A stretch of DNA of 64,000 nt from Cuscuta epithymum (GCA_945859915.1 CAMAPF010000055.1:5268001-5332000); one strand, 5' to 3'. Shown: positions 1 through 12,364, counted from the stretch's first letter. Made by a program: numbers and translations. Notes: a model not told the origin generated them from the sequence alone.

Positions 1-540
1 TCTAAATTCTAAAAGCACATCCTGAATGTAATTTTCATTGAATTGAAAAAGAGAAATGCAAAAGGAAAGGTTATGGTGCACAATTAAGAATACATTCCCA
101 GGGACAAAACCCAATGCAGAGATGAGAATAGTACAACTATTATTGCTGCTAAAATAAGAACACACATTCCTCCTTTAGCTTTATTTCGCATATACTTTTT
201 TTGCTTTTTACTCCCTAACTTGGACCAAATGGCAAATAAAATTTTGTGCAGTAATAAAAAGGAAAAAAGATGACATTGGATTAGTATACCACATTCCAGA
301 TCTCCACAATCTTGCACTTTTGCTGACCTTTGGGCAGCTGACTAGGTCGCTTTATAGTCCAAGAAAACAACCTGCCCGTTGCCCGGCTGAATGGGCCGGC
401 GAGCCTTGGGTTTTGGTGAGCAAAAAAGCAAAGCAATGAGGAGGGAGAGATTTGAGGTCACTTTATTCTGTTTTATTATATACTTTGCTGTTAATGAGAT
501 TGAATTGAAAGAAGAGAAAGCTCCCCTCCTTAGCCCACAC
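1..540. other. Upstream flank of the 5-phosphatase gene
   Basis: No convincing coding region is seen on either strand. The small reverse-strand ORFs lack family motifs. A CT-rich run (about 540-552) ends the stretch. It probably contains the promoter of the downstream 5-phosphatase gene, but I see no core element that I would assert. Confidence 0.4.
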
Positions 541-900
541 ACTCTCTCTCTATTTTAGACTACACTGTCTTGTGCTTTGCCTTAAGTGTCATATTTGTCT
601 CATTTCTCGGTCCACTGTGTTTCTGAGCCTTTGTTTACCTGTACGATGCACTATTTTATGTTTATTGATTTCATCAATAAAGAATGCTAGGAAAGAGTGA
701 TTCTTGGAGGAGAAAAGGGTATTTAGGTCTTGGTGTTTGGGAGTTGCCAGAGATTGAAACATTTGTAAACGGTCAATCAGTGATGTTTTTTCTTCATAAG
801 AATTGAAGAAACCTAAAAAAGCCGCCATCTTTGGGAAAGTTGAGAACTTTGGGAGGTTGAATTGCAGAAGCAGAGAAGTACATGAAGGAGCGGTGAAACA
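541..900 (+). promoter_or_regulatory. Probable 5' leader of the 5-phosphatase gene with upstream ORFs
   Basis: This region lies directly before the main ATG at 901 and is probably transcribed. Two tiny upstream ORFs are visible: 783-806 (MFFLHKN then TGA) and 882-896 (MKER then TGA). The second stops 4 nt before the main start codon, a spacing that could allow reinitiation or could repress the main ORF. The transcription start is not determinable from sequence alone. Confidence 0.45.
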
Positions 901-3900
901 ATGAGAGATGAAAATTTCAAAAAAAGCAAGGTTTTTTTTCTTTCTTTTTTTAATAATTTTTCTATGGATTATTACCCATCCTTAGTTCTCTGCTTTGATT
1001 AGTAATTTCCTTGGGAAATGCTGATGTTACTCTTGTTTTTTCCCTTCCTGGTAATCAGTTTTTGTGTTTTTTGCTGACTTGTTGTGTTCTCACTTATTGG
1101 TGAAGCTTTCTTGGTCAAAGAAATTGGTCAGAAAGTGGTTCAACATCAAGGGAAAAACTGATGCATTGCAGACTGATGAAGTTGTTAATGGAGCAGGTGT
1201 GCTTCTGATCTTCTGCTTCTCCTCAGCTTTGCCTGGACACTTCTTCATCTCACCCCCTCTTTTTTTTGCTATTTTTATTTTTTTTAATTACAAGGACTAG
1301 GATGGGTTTTTTTTTTTGGGGGGGGGGGGGGGGTAGTGGTTAATGAAGCTGCAGAATCCAATCTTTTGTCTTTCTGTGTATTTCGCTATCTGTGATAGAT
1401 ATTTTTACTCCATTTAAGCTATTTTGTGTTCTGGTTTTGAAATGGAAGTGAAATTGATAATCACTGTGATGTGTTGGTCAAAAGAAACTTTAGATGGTTT
1501 CTTGCGCGTGAGAGATGAAAAAATTATTATTTTCTTATTTTTCTACTCTGCCATGAGTGGCAATTTTGATGGTACTGAAATGAAAGAATCAATTTTTTCC
1601 CTTCTGTAGGTTGTGATGAGTGGAGAAATAGCTTTTCTGAGAGAGAGCCATGGACATTCAAGAAGAGTAGAACTGGTAAAGTGACATTTTTTATTAGGAA
1701 TTTTTACCTAATTTGTTTTTGAATTAACTCAAGTCTACCCTCTTGAACATGCAGAAAAATCAACCCGGGGTGTGGAAAAGTCTCGACAGAAGAGAGATGA
1801 TGTTGATCATCATCCTCAGGTCATAAACGTCCAGAATCATAGGTTTGTTTTGGATTTAGTTCTCCATTCAAGAATCTGGCATCTTCCATTTATTAGTTAT
1901 AATTATATGAAATAATGTAATTGTTTTTCTTCAACTTCACAGCGTGTTCGTGGCTACTTGGAACGTGGGAGGCAAATCTCCATCCAGTGACTTGATTCTT
2001 GATGATTGGCTTCATTCTGCACCTCCAGCTGATATTTATGTTCTTGGGTATGACTTCTTCAATTTTTTCTTTATTACTCCCTAATTCCGAATGACTTGTC
2101 ATCTTACTTGTTTGTCCCAAAAATTTGTCACTCTTAGATTTTCAATGCATATCATATACTAACTTCCATATTCTCCAACATTAATTTTTTCTTCATAAAA
2201 TGCTTGAAGAATCTTTATGTTAGGCTCCTGAATATGTGTATTTTTTTTAGCAAAATACTCCTGAATATGTGTATACTTTGTAAAAAAATAATCATTTGAC
2301 ATTTGAACTTTTACTATTGTACCAGATTTCAAGAAATAGTTCCACTAAACGCGGGCAATATATTGGGGGCCGAAGACAACGGTCCTGCCAAAAAATGGCT
2401 ATCTTTGATCCAGAAGACTCTTAACAACAGCCCGGGCAGTGGAGGGTCGTACACCCCATCCCCCCTTCCCAACCCAATTGCAGAATGGAATGCTGATTTT
2501 GAGGGGTCAACCAAACACAAGGCATCGTCTTTCTATCCGCGGCGTTCTTTCCAAACACCACATTGCTGGAGGACGGAACACGATACCTCAATGCCCCGCT
2601 TGGACAGACGCTACAGTGTTTGTGACCGTGTGATATTTGGTCACCGTCCCAGTGACTCCTCATCCTCTAGTCAAAGGCCAAGTGACTACTCCTCTGCTCA
2701 TAGACAAAGTGACTACTCGGGTCATAGGCCCAGTGACTACTCCTCTGCTCATAGGCAAAGTGACTACTCCTCTGCTCATAGGCAAAGTGACTACTCATGG
2801 GGACAAAGGCCCAGTGACTTCTCACGATGGGGCTCATCAGACGATGATTGTGGGCCCGGGGATTCACCCAGTACTGTGCTGTTTTCACCCTCTGTTAACG
2901 GAGGAGGAGGGTGTGTACCAATGGAAGAGGGGTATAGAATGCCCAGGAATAACTCAAGGTACTGTTTGGTTGCAAGTAAACAAATGGTTGGCATTTTTCT
3001 CACGGTTTGGGTTCGTAGTGAACTTAGAGAACATGTTCGGAATATGAAAGTTTCATGTGTTGGCAGAGGACTGATGGGCTACCTTGGAAATAAGGTATTA
3101 TTAAGACATAAATTATAGTATGTACTATTATTCTATTTATTTATCATTTTTGTGAGTGTCCTTGTAAATGATAGGATCTTTATAAGACTTGATAAGAGAA
3201 GTAGTCTTCATATTTAACAAATGTGGATCAAACAATTCAATATAGAACAAATGCAAATATACCTAGACTAGTACCTATTGTATACTCTAAGTTTGACCAT
3301 GGCCCCACCTTAAAACAATGGATCCAATAGACAGATTAGCTAGTTTTACACAAATCCTTATAAGATCATTACCCCGTTAGTATTTTGATGTGGAATTCAT
3401 ATATGTTTCAGAAGCGTGAAATTTAATTTGTCATGTAATTGTATAGAGATTCTATCAATGACTAACATAAGTTTCTTCAGGGATCAATTTCGGTCAGCAT
3501 GTCATTGCACCAAACAAGTTTTTGCTTTGTGTGCACACACTTAACATCGGGTCAGAAAGAAGGCGATGAGTTGCGCAGAAACTCTGATGTTATGGAAATC
3601 ATAAAGAAAACAAGGTTTCCTCCCGTGAATGGCACGAGTGCTGAAAAAACCCCAGAAACCATCCTTGAGCATGAGTAAGAGCTTTTTGGTCCTAACGTCT
3701 AAAAATCATTAAGGCTCTGTTTGGTAGTCAAATGTGGCTTATTGTACTCATATGTGGCTGATGTAGGTATTACTAAACGCTTAACCTTTCATAAAAAACA
3801 ATAGATTAATCAATATAAGCTATTTCAGTTAAATAACCCTTACCAAACAGGCCCTACTTGATTCTTCTACTTAGTATATTGTTTCTATATCTGATGAGTT

Positions 3901-4723
3901 CCTCATATATGTATTTAGCCGTGTCATTTGGCTGGGTGATCTGAACTACCGAATTGCACTTTCTTTCCGGTCTGCTAAAGCACTAGTTGAGATGCAAAAT
4001 TGGAGAGCCTTGTTAGAGAAAGATCAGGTAATTTTACTAGTATTCTGAAGCAATATTTTTTTAACCATGATCTGCCTATGTCAGTTTGTTATCCACAAAT
4101 ATTTACTATCTGTCGTGTTCTTTGTAGCTCCGGATAGAACAAACACGAGGCCGGGTCTTTGCGGGCTGGAAAGAAGGCAAAATATATTTCCCGCCAACGT
4201 ATAAATATTCACGCAATTCTGACAGATATGCCGGAGATGATATGCATCCAAAGGAGAAGCGTCGAACGCCTGCCTGGTAATGGATTTTCTGTAACTAAGC
4301 CTTTGAAACAAGCCTGTAATGGATTTTACCGAACACATTACCTTTCCTTTCAGTAAATTCAGCAAATTCAACTGTTTCAGCCGAATAACCATTTCATAAC
4401 CGATTAACCGTATTGAAAAATATATCTGAATTTACATAAAATACCAAGGTGCTGAATGCAATGACTTAACTTATTAAGTAATCTATTTTCATGTTTAAAG
4501 GTGTGACCGGATCTTGTGGCACGGAGGTGGTCTTCAGCAATTGTCTTATTCCCGTGGAGAATCAAGATTCTCGGATCACCGGCCCGTATCCAGTTTGTTT
4601 TCTGCTGAGGTGGAGTCCATCTCGGCCCGTTTAAGGAAAAGCATGAGTTGTTCAAACACAAGGATTGAAGTAGAGGAACTGTTGCCTTACTCACATGGTT
4701 ATACAGAAATCTGCTTCTTCTGA
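901..4723 (+). CDS. IP5P6/IP5P7-like: Type I inositol-polyphosphate 5-phosphatase (CVP2/CVL1-like), 10 exons, 607 aa
   Basis: Exons read as 901-930, 1106-1196, 1610-1675, 1755-1842, 1943-2047, 2326-3094, 3481-3674, 3919-4027, 4128-4276 and 4501-4723. All introns are GT-AG, phases join cleanly and the sum is 608 codons including TGA. The start MRDENFKKSK followed by LSWSKKLVRKWFNIK is the typical N terminus of the family. Catalytic-domain landmarks in order are FVATWNVGG (about residue 94), GFQEIVPLNAGN, SRYCLVASKQMVGIFLT, GRGLMGYLGNKGSISVSM, THLTSGQKEGDE, WLGDLNYRI, TPAWCDRIL and SRFSDHRPV, with the conserved Asp/Asn and Asp/His residues present. The family removes the 5-phosphate from PtdIns(4,5)P2, PtdIns(3,4,5)P3 or inositol phosphates; Arabidopsis CVP2 and CVL1 act in vein patterning. 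A serine-rich insert with RPSDYS repeats (about residues 233-293) points to the CVP2/CVL1 clade. Substrate choice and the exact orthologue are inferred. No truncation or frameshift is seen. Confidence 0.95.
1307..1333 (+). repeat. T-run followed by G-run in intron 2
   Basis: About 11 T then about 16 G in a row inside intron 2. Length is likely unstable and error-prone in sequencing. A quadruplex could form on the G-rich strand. Confidence 0.8.
2642..2828 (+). repeat. In-frame tandem repeat coding for (H/Q)R(P/Q)SDYSSA units in exon 6
   Basis: About seven degenerate units of 24-27 bp encode HRPSDSSSSS, QRPSDYSSA, HRQSDYSG, HRPSDYSSA, HRQSDYSSA, HRQSDYSWG and QRPSDFSRWG. The reading frame is kept throughout. 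It lies in the insert between the N-terminal part of the phosphatase fold and the SRYCLVASKQ block, so it is probably a flexible, phosphorylatable loop. Arabidopsis CVP2/CVL1 proteins have similar repeats (family knowledge). Confidence 0.85.
3713..3853. mobile_element. Short MITE in intron 7
   Basis: About 140 bp, starting GGCTCTGTTTGGTA and ending TACCAAACAGGCC, which are inverted repeats of each other. It lies in intron 7 of the phosphatase gene. The terminal type resembles non-autonomous hAT-like elements. I see no clear target duplication. Confidence 0.6.
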
Positions 4724-4793
4724 GGATAGGATGGGAAGGATATTAATCCTCAATTTTTGGTAAGTTCACACCCAATTTTCTTAGTACAATTAA

Positions 4794-4993
4794 GGCCTTG
4801 TTTGGAATGACTTCTTGTTCCCGGGAATAAGGGAATTCAAGCTTCCATATAATCCACAATTTGTCAAATTGAAGGAATATGCTTTGGGTTTTGCCATATA
4901 AGGGAATATGCCTATATAATTTCCTTCTAATTCAATTCCCATTTACCCAATTTCCAGTAATATAATTTCAACAACCAAACATTTCAAACGAGG
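4794..4993. mobile_element. MITE in the probable 3' UTR intron
   Basis: The left end GGCCTTGTTTGGAATG and the reverse complement of the right end (CACCTCGTTTGAAATG) match imperfectly. About 200 bp, no ORF. hAT-like terminal style, degenerate. Confidence 0.55.
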
Positions 4994-5653
4994 TGTAAGT
5001 GTCCTTGTCAATTTTTTATATAAAATGCCACCGGGGTGCACTTTTTGCTTTAATTTTTCATGATGGACTAAAAGTTTTAAATACATCAAAATCTTGGGAC
5101 TAAAATTGGTATATAAACAACATAAAAATCACAGTTTGTCTTTGGTGGTAGAGATTCTTAGAAGGAATCTCTGCTAAAATTTGTAATCCTAGTATCTTAG
5201 TTATTGAATATACTCCTTAGTATATACTCCGTAGTCATTTATATTAGATCCAAATATATTTTGAAAAATTTTGAAGAAACAACAAAATGGTATTCAAGGG
5301 GGACAGAGTATTTATGCAGCCCACTAACAAAAAGAGGGTCAGCACTGTTTGGGTCTCTTTATTCTTTTTCTCGGGAGTGATGAAGATTCCATTTTAATGA
5401 ACTCTCCTAATCACTTGCTTTATTTTTCTCTAATTTCAGGTGTAGATATTCAAGATTACTTTTGATGGCTAACCAAACACAGCTCTAATGACAACATCCC
5501 ATTTATTTCCAGTTACTACCAATAACATTTGAAGTAGGAAACATTATATAGCAGCTTTTAACATCTCCCACTATGGTTGCCCCATTTGGACTCCACTTGG
5601 CAATCATTTTTCCTCTGCTATAGTTAGGTAAACATTTTAGTCTTCCCCCAGTA

Positions 5654-5764
5654 GGCTCTGTTTGGTAACAGCATAATTACTTATTGGTTGAAATGGGTGA
5701 TACAGAAAATCACTCATTTGGGAAATTCAGCCATTTCAGCCAAATAACACCTACCAAACATGTC
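5654..5764. mobile_element. Short MITE, same style as the intron 7 copy
   Basis: Begins GGCTCTGTTTGGTAAC and ends with CACCTACCAAACATG, a degenerate inverted copy. The inner text (ATTTCAGCCATTTCAGCC) resembles the larger GTTTGGTA-type MITEs at 6729, 47235 and 60969. Confidence 0.5.
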
Positions 5765-6150
5765 TTTAATTTTTGTTACTGAAGGCTTCTTAATATGGAT
5801 TAATGGTTGGATATTAATGAAAAATATCATCACTGTTTTGCAGGATTAACTGAGCTGGTTAAAAAGGCTGCCAAGTGGGCAATTGACAATTATTGTGTTT
5901 CAGGATTTCTTTGTTTTTTTTTCTTTTCCTTTTTTGGCTAGGATTGAGATTTAGATATAGGAAGAGAATGTGAAAGAAGATGGTGAAAATAATCATTCTT
6001 TCTTTGAGGGTTTTTGGAGTTTTTTCTCCCCTTTTACCTTTTATTTTTGTTGTTGTTTCTAATGCTTTGTGGTATGTATACTCAATGATAATTGTAACCC
6101 TGACAGAGAAATTGTAATCTAATCTAACATACTTTTTTTTTCATTCTAAT

Positions 6151-6728
6151 TCTGATAAATATTGCCAATGATTTTACTGAAAAGCAGGCTTCTTTGATGG
6201 ATTCTCACATAGGTCCCATCAATAATTCTTTACTGTGGTCTGCTTTTCCTCTTTTTATCATCTGAGAGGTTGAAAATCAATGCACAAAAGTGAAACAGTT
6301 TACACAAATTTGGCAGTAAAGTAAGAAGAATTGGGAAAGAAGGCATGCATTTGCCTTCACAGGTCTCTATCCATTTAATTGTTCATATTTGTCTCACTGA
6401 CAAATTGTCTTCCCTTTTGTTTGCCTGAGGCCACCCTTGAGTCAGAGAATTGTATTTGCGGTAAAGTCAAGGTTGAAAATGTGGGTACTTTTTTAAAAAA
6501 AATTATAATTTATATTGATATTTGTAGGTAGTGTACTACGTAAAATATTACGAAGTACTCCGTACGTTAATTAACGAAAACTAGTAGGTAAAAATCTGAT
6601 AATGTGGAGTACTCTATATTGAAAATGGAGTACTTTGTATTAACCAAAACTTTGGCTGATGATGTGGATTCGTGTATTAATTTCAAAATCTTTAAATAAA
6701 CCTTGCAAAACTAATGTTAGAGATTATG
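6151..6728. other. AT-rich intergenic DNA
   Basis: No gene or clear repeat is seen. Several ACTCCGTA-type octamers occur around 6540-6620. Confidence 0.5.
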
Positions 6729-7062
6729 AGTCCGTTTGGTAGCACGAAAATCGTCTGTTTTGGCTGATTCTGCTGAAATTTATGAAGTTCTGGCCGAAGT
6801 GGCTGATTTGGCTGTTTCTGCTGATTTAAGTAAAAATTATTTTTAAAATATATTTTATTAATAAAATAAAGAAAAAATTATATGTAAAAATAGCTAAAAT
6901 GGTCATCTACAGTAATTTCAGCCAATACAGCCAGAAAAGTAACTCCAACCTTACTTTTTCTGCTTATTACACAACTCAGCGCGCGAAAGTAAAAGTTACG
7001 TGTTTGGTGAAAAAGCTGGCTGATAAGCCTGATAAGCCGAAAAATGATGTTACCAAACGGCC
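6729..7062. mobile_element. hAT-like MITE, family G copy 1
   Basis: Ends read AGTCCGTTTGGTAGC and TTACCAAACGGCC. The interior has repeated GGCTGATT/CTGCTGA words, a TTTATTAATAAAATA block and a GCGCGCGAAAGTAAAAGTTACGTG segment. The same structure recurs at 47235-47584 and 60969-61304, in the opposite orientation. No ORF; non-autonomous. Confidence 0.75.
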
Positions 7063-8810
7063 TCTATAATTTTTTGGTGTACTGATAGGTCAAACGCCAT
7101 CATAGATTAAAAGAAAGGAAAATTTCTAAAATGGGAGTAAAATAATGTAAAAATTTTAAAAAAACGGGATAAATATTTTGTATTCCCTAAATATGAATAA
7201 TTTACTATCATTCTAAATTTTACTTGTATTCTCACTTTTTTAATGTGCATATTACTTAGCAACAAGTTAAAAGTATCACACCACGCATTGGAAGTAATAG
7301 TCATTACAAGTCATTGTGAAAAAGAGTTCATTTAAGAGGCCAAGGGGAACTCTAAGAGGGTTTCCCCAACATTGATTTTAATTAAATTTAAAATTCCACA
7401 AGGATGAGTGTCCTTGATTTAGATTACTGTGGAATATATTAAAAGTTAGGTGTTCTGAAATATTTAATGGATTTTCATTATTTATTTATTTAAGGGATTT
7501 GAATTGATTTTAATGAAGTTGTACTCTACATTAATGAACCACTCTTTCCACCCAAAATCTCCACACACCATTTTAGGTTTCACAATCCATTGAATTTACC
7601 ACACATATCCTTGTCATTTTTTTCTCTCTTCATGTCGCTTTTTTTCTTCGTTTTGCCCTTCTCCTTGGCACTCTTCTATTCTTCTCATATCCGTAGACCC
7701 TCACACAACAAGTGTGTAGATATTATCGTTAATAAATATTCCATTTTTGTGTCAATTCATAAATTTTATTGATTCCTAAAATTAAAGTTAATGAAAAGCT
7801 ATATGTAACGATATTATATTGTACTGGATGGAGGATAAAATGAAGAATAACATTTTTTGTTGTAAAAAGAATGACAATATGAAGATATACTCCCGGATAG
7901 AGGGAATGAAAACTGGATTTTTTTTGTTAGGATTAGAATGATATATGAAGACATGCATGGTTAACCAATTCTCATTACTCATTATATGTTTTAATTAAAA
8001 TGCAAATCTCATTGTTGTGTCAAATATTGTGGTTTCATATGCTCAAATATAAGATTGCTGAAGAAAAAGCTGATAATTTCGTTTGTTTACAAAATGAAAC
8101 TTCAAAAGACAGTAATTATTATAGGCAAGTCATTACTCATTAAGGTGTTCATTCAAGTACATAAAGTAGAAAGTTTTTTATCTGAATGAAAATTAGATGG
8201 GTTGTGGTATGTATAAATTAAAGTAAACACTTCTAAAATTTTGAGTTTAAATTTTCTACTTTTATAAGATCCTTGGTTACAAATAATTTGTGATTCATAT
8301 TCAGGGTCAAAGACCATTCCTAAAATCCTAATTCCTTGAACTCCTTTTTATGAATTGACCCCAGACTCCACTTATCCTGCTTGCTATTATATATATACTC
8401 CGTATAAATCTTTCAAAATTGGGATGAGCCTATTGATTTAAACATATGTTTGCTGTTTAAACTTGAAACTTTGAAACTTTAGACAATGAAGGAGGTTTCA
8501 CCTTTCAACATCTATATTTTGTTATACGTATTATTATTATTTATACAAATCACATGGTAGAACTTTATTATTATTCTTATATTGCAATCTCTATTGAGTT
8601 TTAGTTCATAAACTCAAAAGGCTAATCTAATTTAGAATACAATAGATTCACTTTTCTCTATGAGCTACTCCGTATATTTCAATATGTACCGATCTCATTT
8701 TCTTTGGGCCGGTAGTGGTATTACTAAGAGCCTAACAGGTGATTTGCAACTGCAAGGAGAACGAAGATGATGGTACCAGTACCACCTCGGTCCCTCGATC
8801 TAAAATGCAC
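7063..8810. other. AT-rich intergenic DNA
   Basis: 1.7 kb without recognisable coding, RNA or transposon features. ORFs here are short and low in complexity. ACTCCGTA-type octamers occur near 8397 and 8668. Confidence 0.5.
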
Positions 8811-8852
8811 GTTAAATTACCAAATAACGGGAATTCCCCGTCTTACATTCCC

Positions 8853-9730
8853 AAAAGCGGGCCTGACAATTAGGTTACCAAAACACGGGAGTCGGATTCC
8901 CCAATTCCGACTAGAGTTTAGGGTTTGGAAAAATGCATAACACTCTAGTCGGAATTGGGGAATCCGACCAGAGTAATTTTAAAAAAAAAAATCCCACCAC
9001 CTAGTCGGAATTGGGTAATCCGACTAGGGGGTTTTTTTTTAAAAAAAAAATTATTTGTTGCTTTAATAAATGGAGTATAATTAAAAAAAAAATTCTAACT
9101 ACCTCTAGTCGGATTACCCAACTAGGGTATTCTTTTTTAAAAAAAATTATTTGTTGCTTTAATAAATGGAGTGTAATTAAAAAAAAAAATCTAACTACCT
9201 CTAGTCGGATGACCTATTTCCGACAGTATTTTATAAAAAAAAATTATTTTTTGCGATAATAAATGGAGTGTAATTAAAAAAAAATCTAACTACCTCTAGT
9301 CGGATTACCCCCTTCCGACTGGGGTATTTTTTTTTTAAAAAAATTATTTGTTGCTTTAATAAATGGAGTCTAATTTAAAAAAAAAAATCTTACCCAATTC
9401 CCACTAGTCGGATTACCCAATTCCGACTAGGGTAATTTTTTTTTTTAAAAAAATTATTCTTGTTTTAATTAATGGATTGTAATTAAAAAAATAATCTACC
9501 TACCTAGTCGGATTACCCAATTCCGACTAGGGTATTTTTTTAAAAAAAATGGATTCTTTGGTTTAATTAATCGCACTATAATTTAAAAAAAATACCTTGT
9601 CGGAATACGGAAATCCGACTACAATATTGATATTTAAAAAAAATTGGATTGGTGGAAGTATAATTTAAAATAAGAATCCAATGTATACGTACGCATGTAC
9701 GTAGTCGGAATTGGGCAATCCGACTACGGG
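8853..9730. repeat. Left array of the TAGTCGGA palindrome
   Basis: About ten copies of a 25-27 bp palindrome, TAGTCGGA(A/T)T..., ending in ...TCCGACTA, spaced roughly 90-110 bp apart. The filler repeats too: TTTTTAAAAAAAATTATT, TTGCTTTAATAAATGGAG, TAATTAAAAAAA. The best copies start near 9003, 9406 and 9507. The period and filler show tandem amplification of a unit of about 100 bp. Confidence 0.85.
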
Positions 9731-9856
9731 GTAGGCGACGTGTTTAGTTGTGGTTCGGGTATTTCACCAAACTCCTACGCTAATAACTCTATAAAAACCG
9801 TTCATTTCTTTTCAAAATTTACAAACACACTCCCAAAACACTTCTTTCTTTCTTAA

Positions 9857-11895
9857 CATACCATCCGCACATACACTCCGCGCCCAGGGCCTGTTAACCA
9901 GTCACTACTCACGTTGCCACTTCGTGCCCATCGTGCAGACCGTGTCTGGTATGAACCAGATTCCAAAGACTCGTGCTTGAAATGCGTCAGTTGCCCTTCA
10001 GCTGCATTCGGATGTGAAGCGCGACATCAAAGGGTGATAAATATGTTAGCATATGCTGGGTTCTTGGGGGTAGAGCACATTGCCCGTATGAAGGTGGACC
10101 ATAGTTTAATATGCGCGTTGGTGGAGAGATGGAGGCCGGAGACACATACTTTCCATCTTCCGTTCGGTGAGGTGGGCATTAGTCTACAAGATGTGGCGGT
10201 AATCCTTGGTTTGCCCATTCAGGGTATGCCCCTCAGTGGTCCAACCATTAGGGGTAAGGATCAGTGGATCGACCTGTGCACTCAGTCGTGTGGTTTCACT
10301 CCTCTACTGACTGATATGCGCACGACTGATATCACTATGAGTGCTGTTACCCGTAACCGGATCCTAGATGACAGTACAGACGAAGAGGTCACCCAACACA
10401 CCAGGACTCTAATATGGCAATTGCTTGGAGGGTTTTTGTTCCCTGACACGAGTGGGGCAAGAATACGATTGTACTTTTTGGAGGTCTTGCAGGGTGACTT
10501 GGCTTTAGCCCGTCGCTGGAGTTGGGGATCAGCGGTTCTCGGCTACCTCTACCATAACTTGTGCAACGGCGCGATGTGGGAAACCAAACAAGTTGGCGGT
10601 TGTATGCACTTGTTACAGATTTGGGCTTGGTCGAGGATTTCGATGGTCCGTCCCTCAGCACTTCAGGTCATTCAACATGGCCATCTTCCATATGGGTGCA
10701 AGTATGTTGTCAATTACATCTTAATAATTGAGAATGCTTTACATGACGTTACATTTTTTAACTTCATATCGGTAATCAATAAATGTAGGTGGATCGTCCC
10801 CAAGTCCTATAAGGGATCCCCAAGACATTGCATACGCTTGTACCGGGATGACCTAGACCGCATGAGTGAGAGTCAGGTAGTACATGAAATTTTTACTTCA
10901 ACCGTACTATTCAGCGTTAAAATACACTATTTTTTCTAGTTTATAAGTTGCAAACTAAACTTTTTACAGTTTGATTTCACTCCCTACGCGTCCGAGATGC
11001 TCCCACCTCTCATCCTTGATGATGCTCCGCTTTGGTCGGCTAGAGTTATGCTCATATTTTGCAATATGGCCGAAATGCATTACCCGGATCGATTTCTTCG
11101 GCAGTTCGGTATAAGGCAAGACATTCCGAATGCTCCTTTTCCGGGTACTGATCATCACGGATCTCGTTCCAACATAGTAATTCGTGCCTTGACGATGTGG
11201 GCGGACATACAACATCATATATACTTTCTTGATTATGATCGATATATGTCCTTCGAAGCAACTAAAAGGTACCGAAACTGGTACAAGAAGCATGGTATGA
11301 CACGTGTCCAGAACCCTTCTCACAATGTGCCCACGACAGGCTACACCCCGACAGCACACGATTGGGGTATTGTGGTAAGTTTTTGAATACATACCATATT
11401 CGCTACCATATATCGTGTCATATTATTTACACGTGTTACATTTTTATGTAGAAGCAAGGCGTTCACGAGGTGTATCAGCTCTTAGCCGACCGCGCGAGTT
11501 ACGAGGATTGTCAAAAAAGACTACGGCAGATGGCCCTGGATGTAGGTGATGAAGATATGCTCCACCGGGGCATATTCCACTATGAAGATGAAGATGCGGG
11601 TGGAAGTGACGAAGAGAATGATTCAGATGAACGTGAAGATGGGGGTGAGGACTCACAAGCTCCCCCTCAATTCTCAACACAGGGTGTCTCATTTGATCAA
11701 CCACCCCCTCAATTCTCAACGCATCAAGGTGGGTCATTTGATCAACCACCGCCGTATTATGATTCTTATCAGTGGTCCACACAACCGGATGATTATGTTG
11801 AGTCATTTCTGAATTCGTCTTTTCACTATGGAGACACAACGGGGCCTTGGAACACTGGCGGTGGAGACGGAGCAGGGCCGAGCGCGCAACGTTAG
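9857..11895 (+). CDS. Plant mobile domain (MAIN-like / aminotransferase-like) protein, 3 exons, no clear start codon
   Basis: Exons read about 9857-10876, 10970-11374 and 11452-11895. Both introns are GT-AG and phase 0. PMD hallmarks are HQRVINMLAYAGFLGVEHIA, LICALVERWRPETHTFHLPF, GEVGISLQDVAVILGLPI, then WQLLGGFLFPD, a segment on Tyr/Trp-rich rows, and PYASEMLPPLI with WYKKHGMTRVQNP in exon 2. Exon 3 ends in an acidic region (DEENDSDERED) and PPPQFST repeats. The open frame begins after a TAA at 9854-9856 and holds family-like residues (PGPVNQSLLTL) before any ATG. The first in-frame ATG is 10043, inside the domain. Hence the start is missing, non-AUG or on an upstream exon. PMD proteins such as MAIN/MAIL1 work with the PP7L phosphatase in transcriptional silencing (family knowledge). 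Function here is inferred. Confidence 0.85.
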
Positions 11896-12360
11896 ATGTA
11901 GTATTAAATTTAATGTTGTATGTACCGTCTATTCATTAATAAATTATATTGAAAACTACATTTGTTTTGTTCACTTCCATTAAAATTACAAAAAAATTCA
12001 CTTAAAACAAAATGAAATTTTTATCTAATTAGACGAATGGAGTAAATCAAAATTGCACTTAAAATTACAAAAATTGCAATTAAAATAAAATTCACAATAC
12101 TAATGGATTAAAAAACAATTCAAAGGAATCAATTGTTTTCTTACTAAAAAAATCATAATGCTAATGCTAAGTCTTCATTTTAAAAAATATGTCATCAATC
12201 TCAAAAAAGTTTTAAATTTGGAATTGATATAATTTAACCCTAACACTTTTATTTTTTTTCGAACTCAAAATCAAAAACAAAATTGGAAAAAATAAATATT
12301 TTTTGCCAACCTCTAACTAATTCGAAATAAAAAACAAAATTTGAAAAAAAAAATTATTTT
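11896..12360. other. AT-rich 3' flank of the PMD gene
   Basis: Contains an AATAAATT signal about 40 bp after the stop, a plausible polyadenylation site. The rest is A-rich with AAAATTACAAAAAT repeats. No ORF of interest. Confidence 0.5.
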
Positions 12361-12364
12361 TTCC

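Larger units (their letters stand above)
4724..6150 (+). other. Probable 3' UTR of the 5-phosphatase gene with an intron
   Basis: After the stop, a strong donor (TTTTTG/GTAAGT, intron from 4760) and a good acceptor (TAATTTCAG, exon from 5440) suggest a 3' UTR intron of about 680 bp. A second acceptor-like site is at 5843. The transcript may end near 6100-6150, where T-rich and AT-rich sequence follows. cDNA evidence is needed; this is inference from splice-site quality. Confidence 0.35.

Noticed and set aside
589..828. 79-codon minus-strand ORF upstream of the phosphatase gene
   Set aside because: No family motif, and it overlaps the likely 5' leader of the opposite-strand gene.
9011..9259. 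82-codon ORF with repeated FFKKKIICCFNKWS
   Set aside because: Product of the left palindrome array filler, not a gene.
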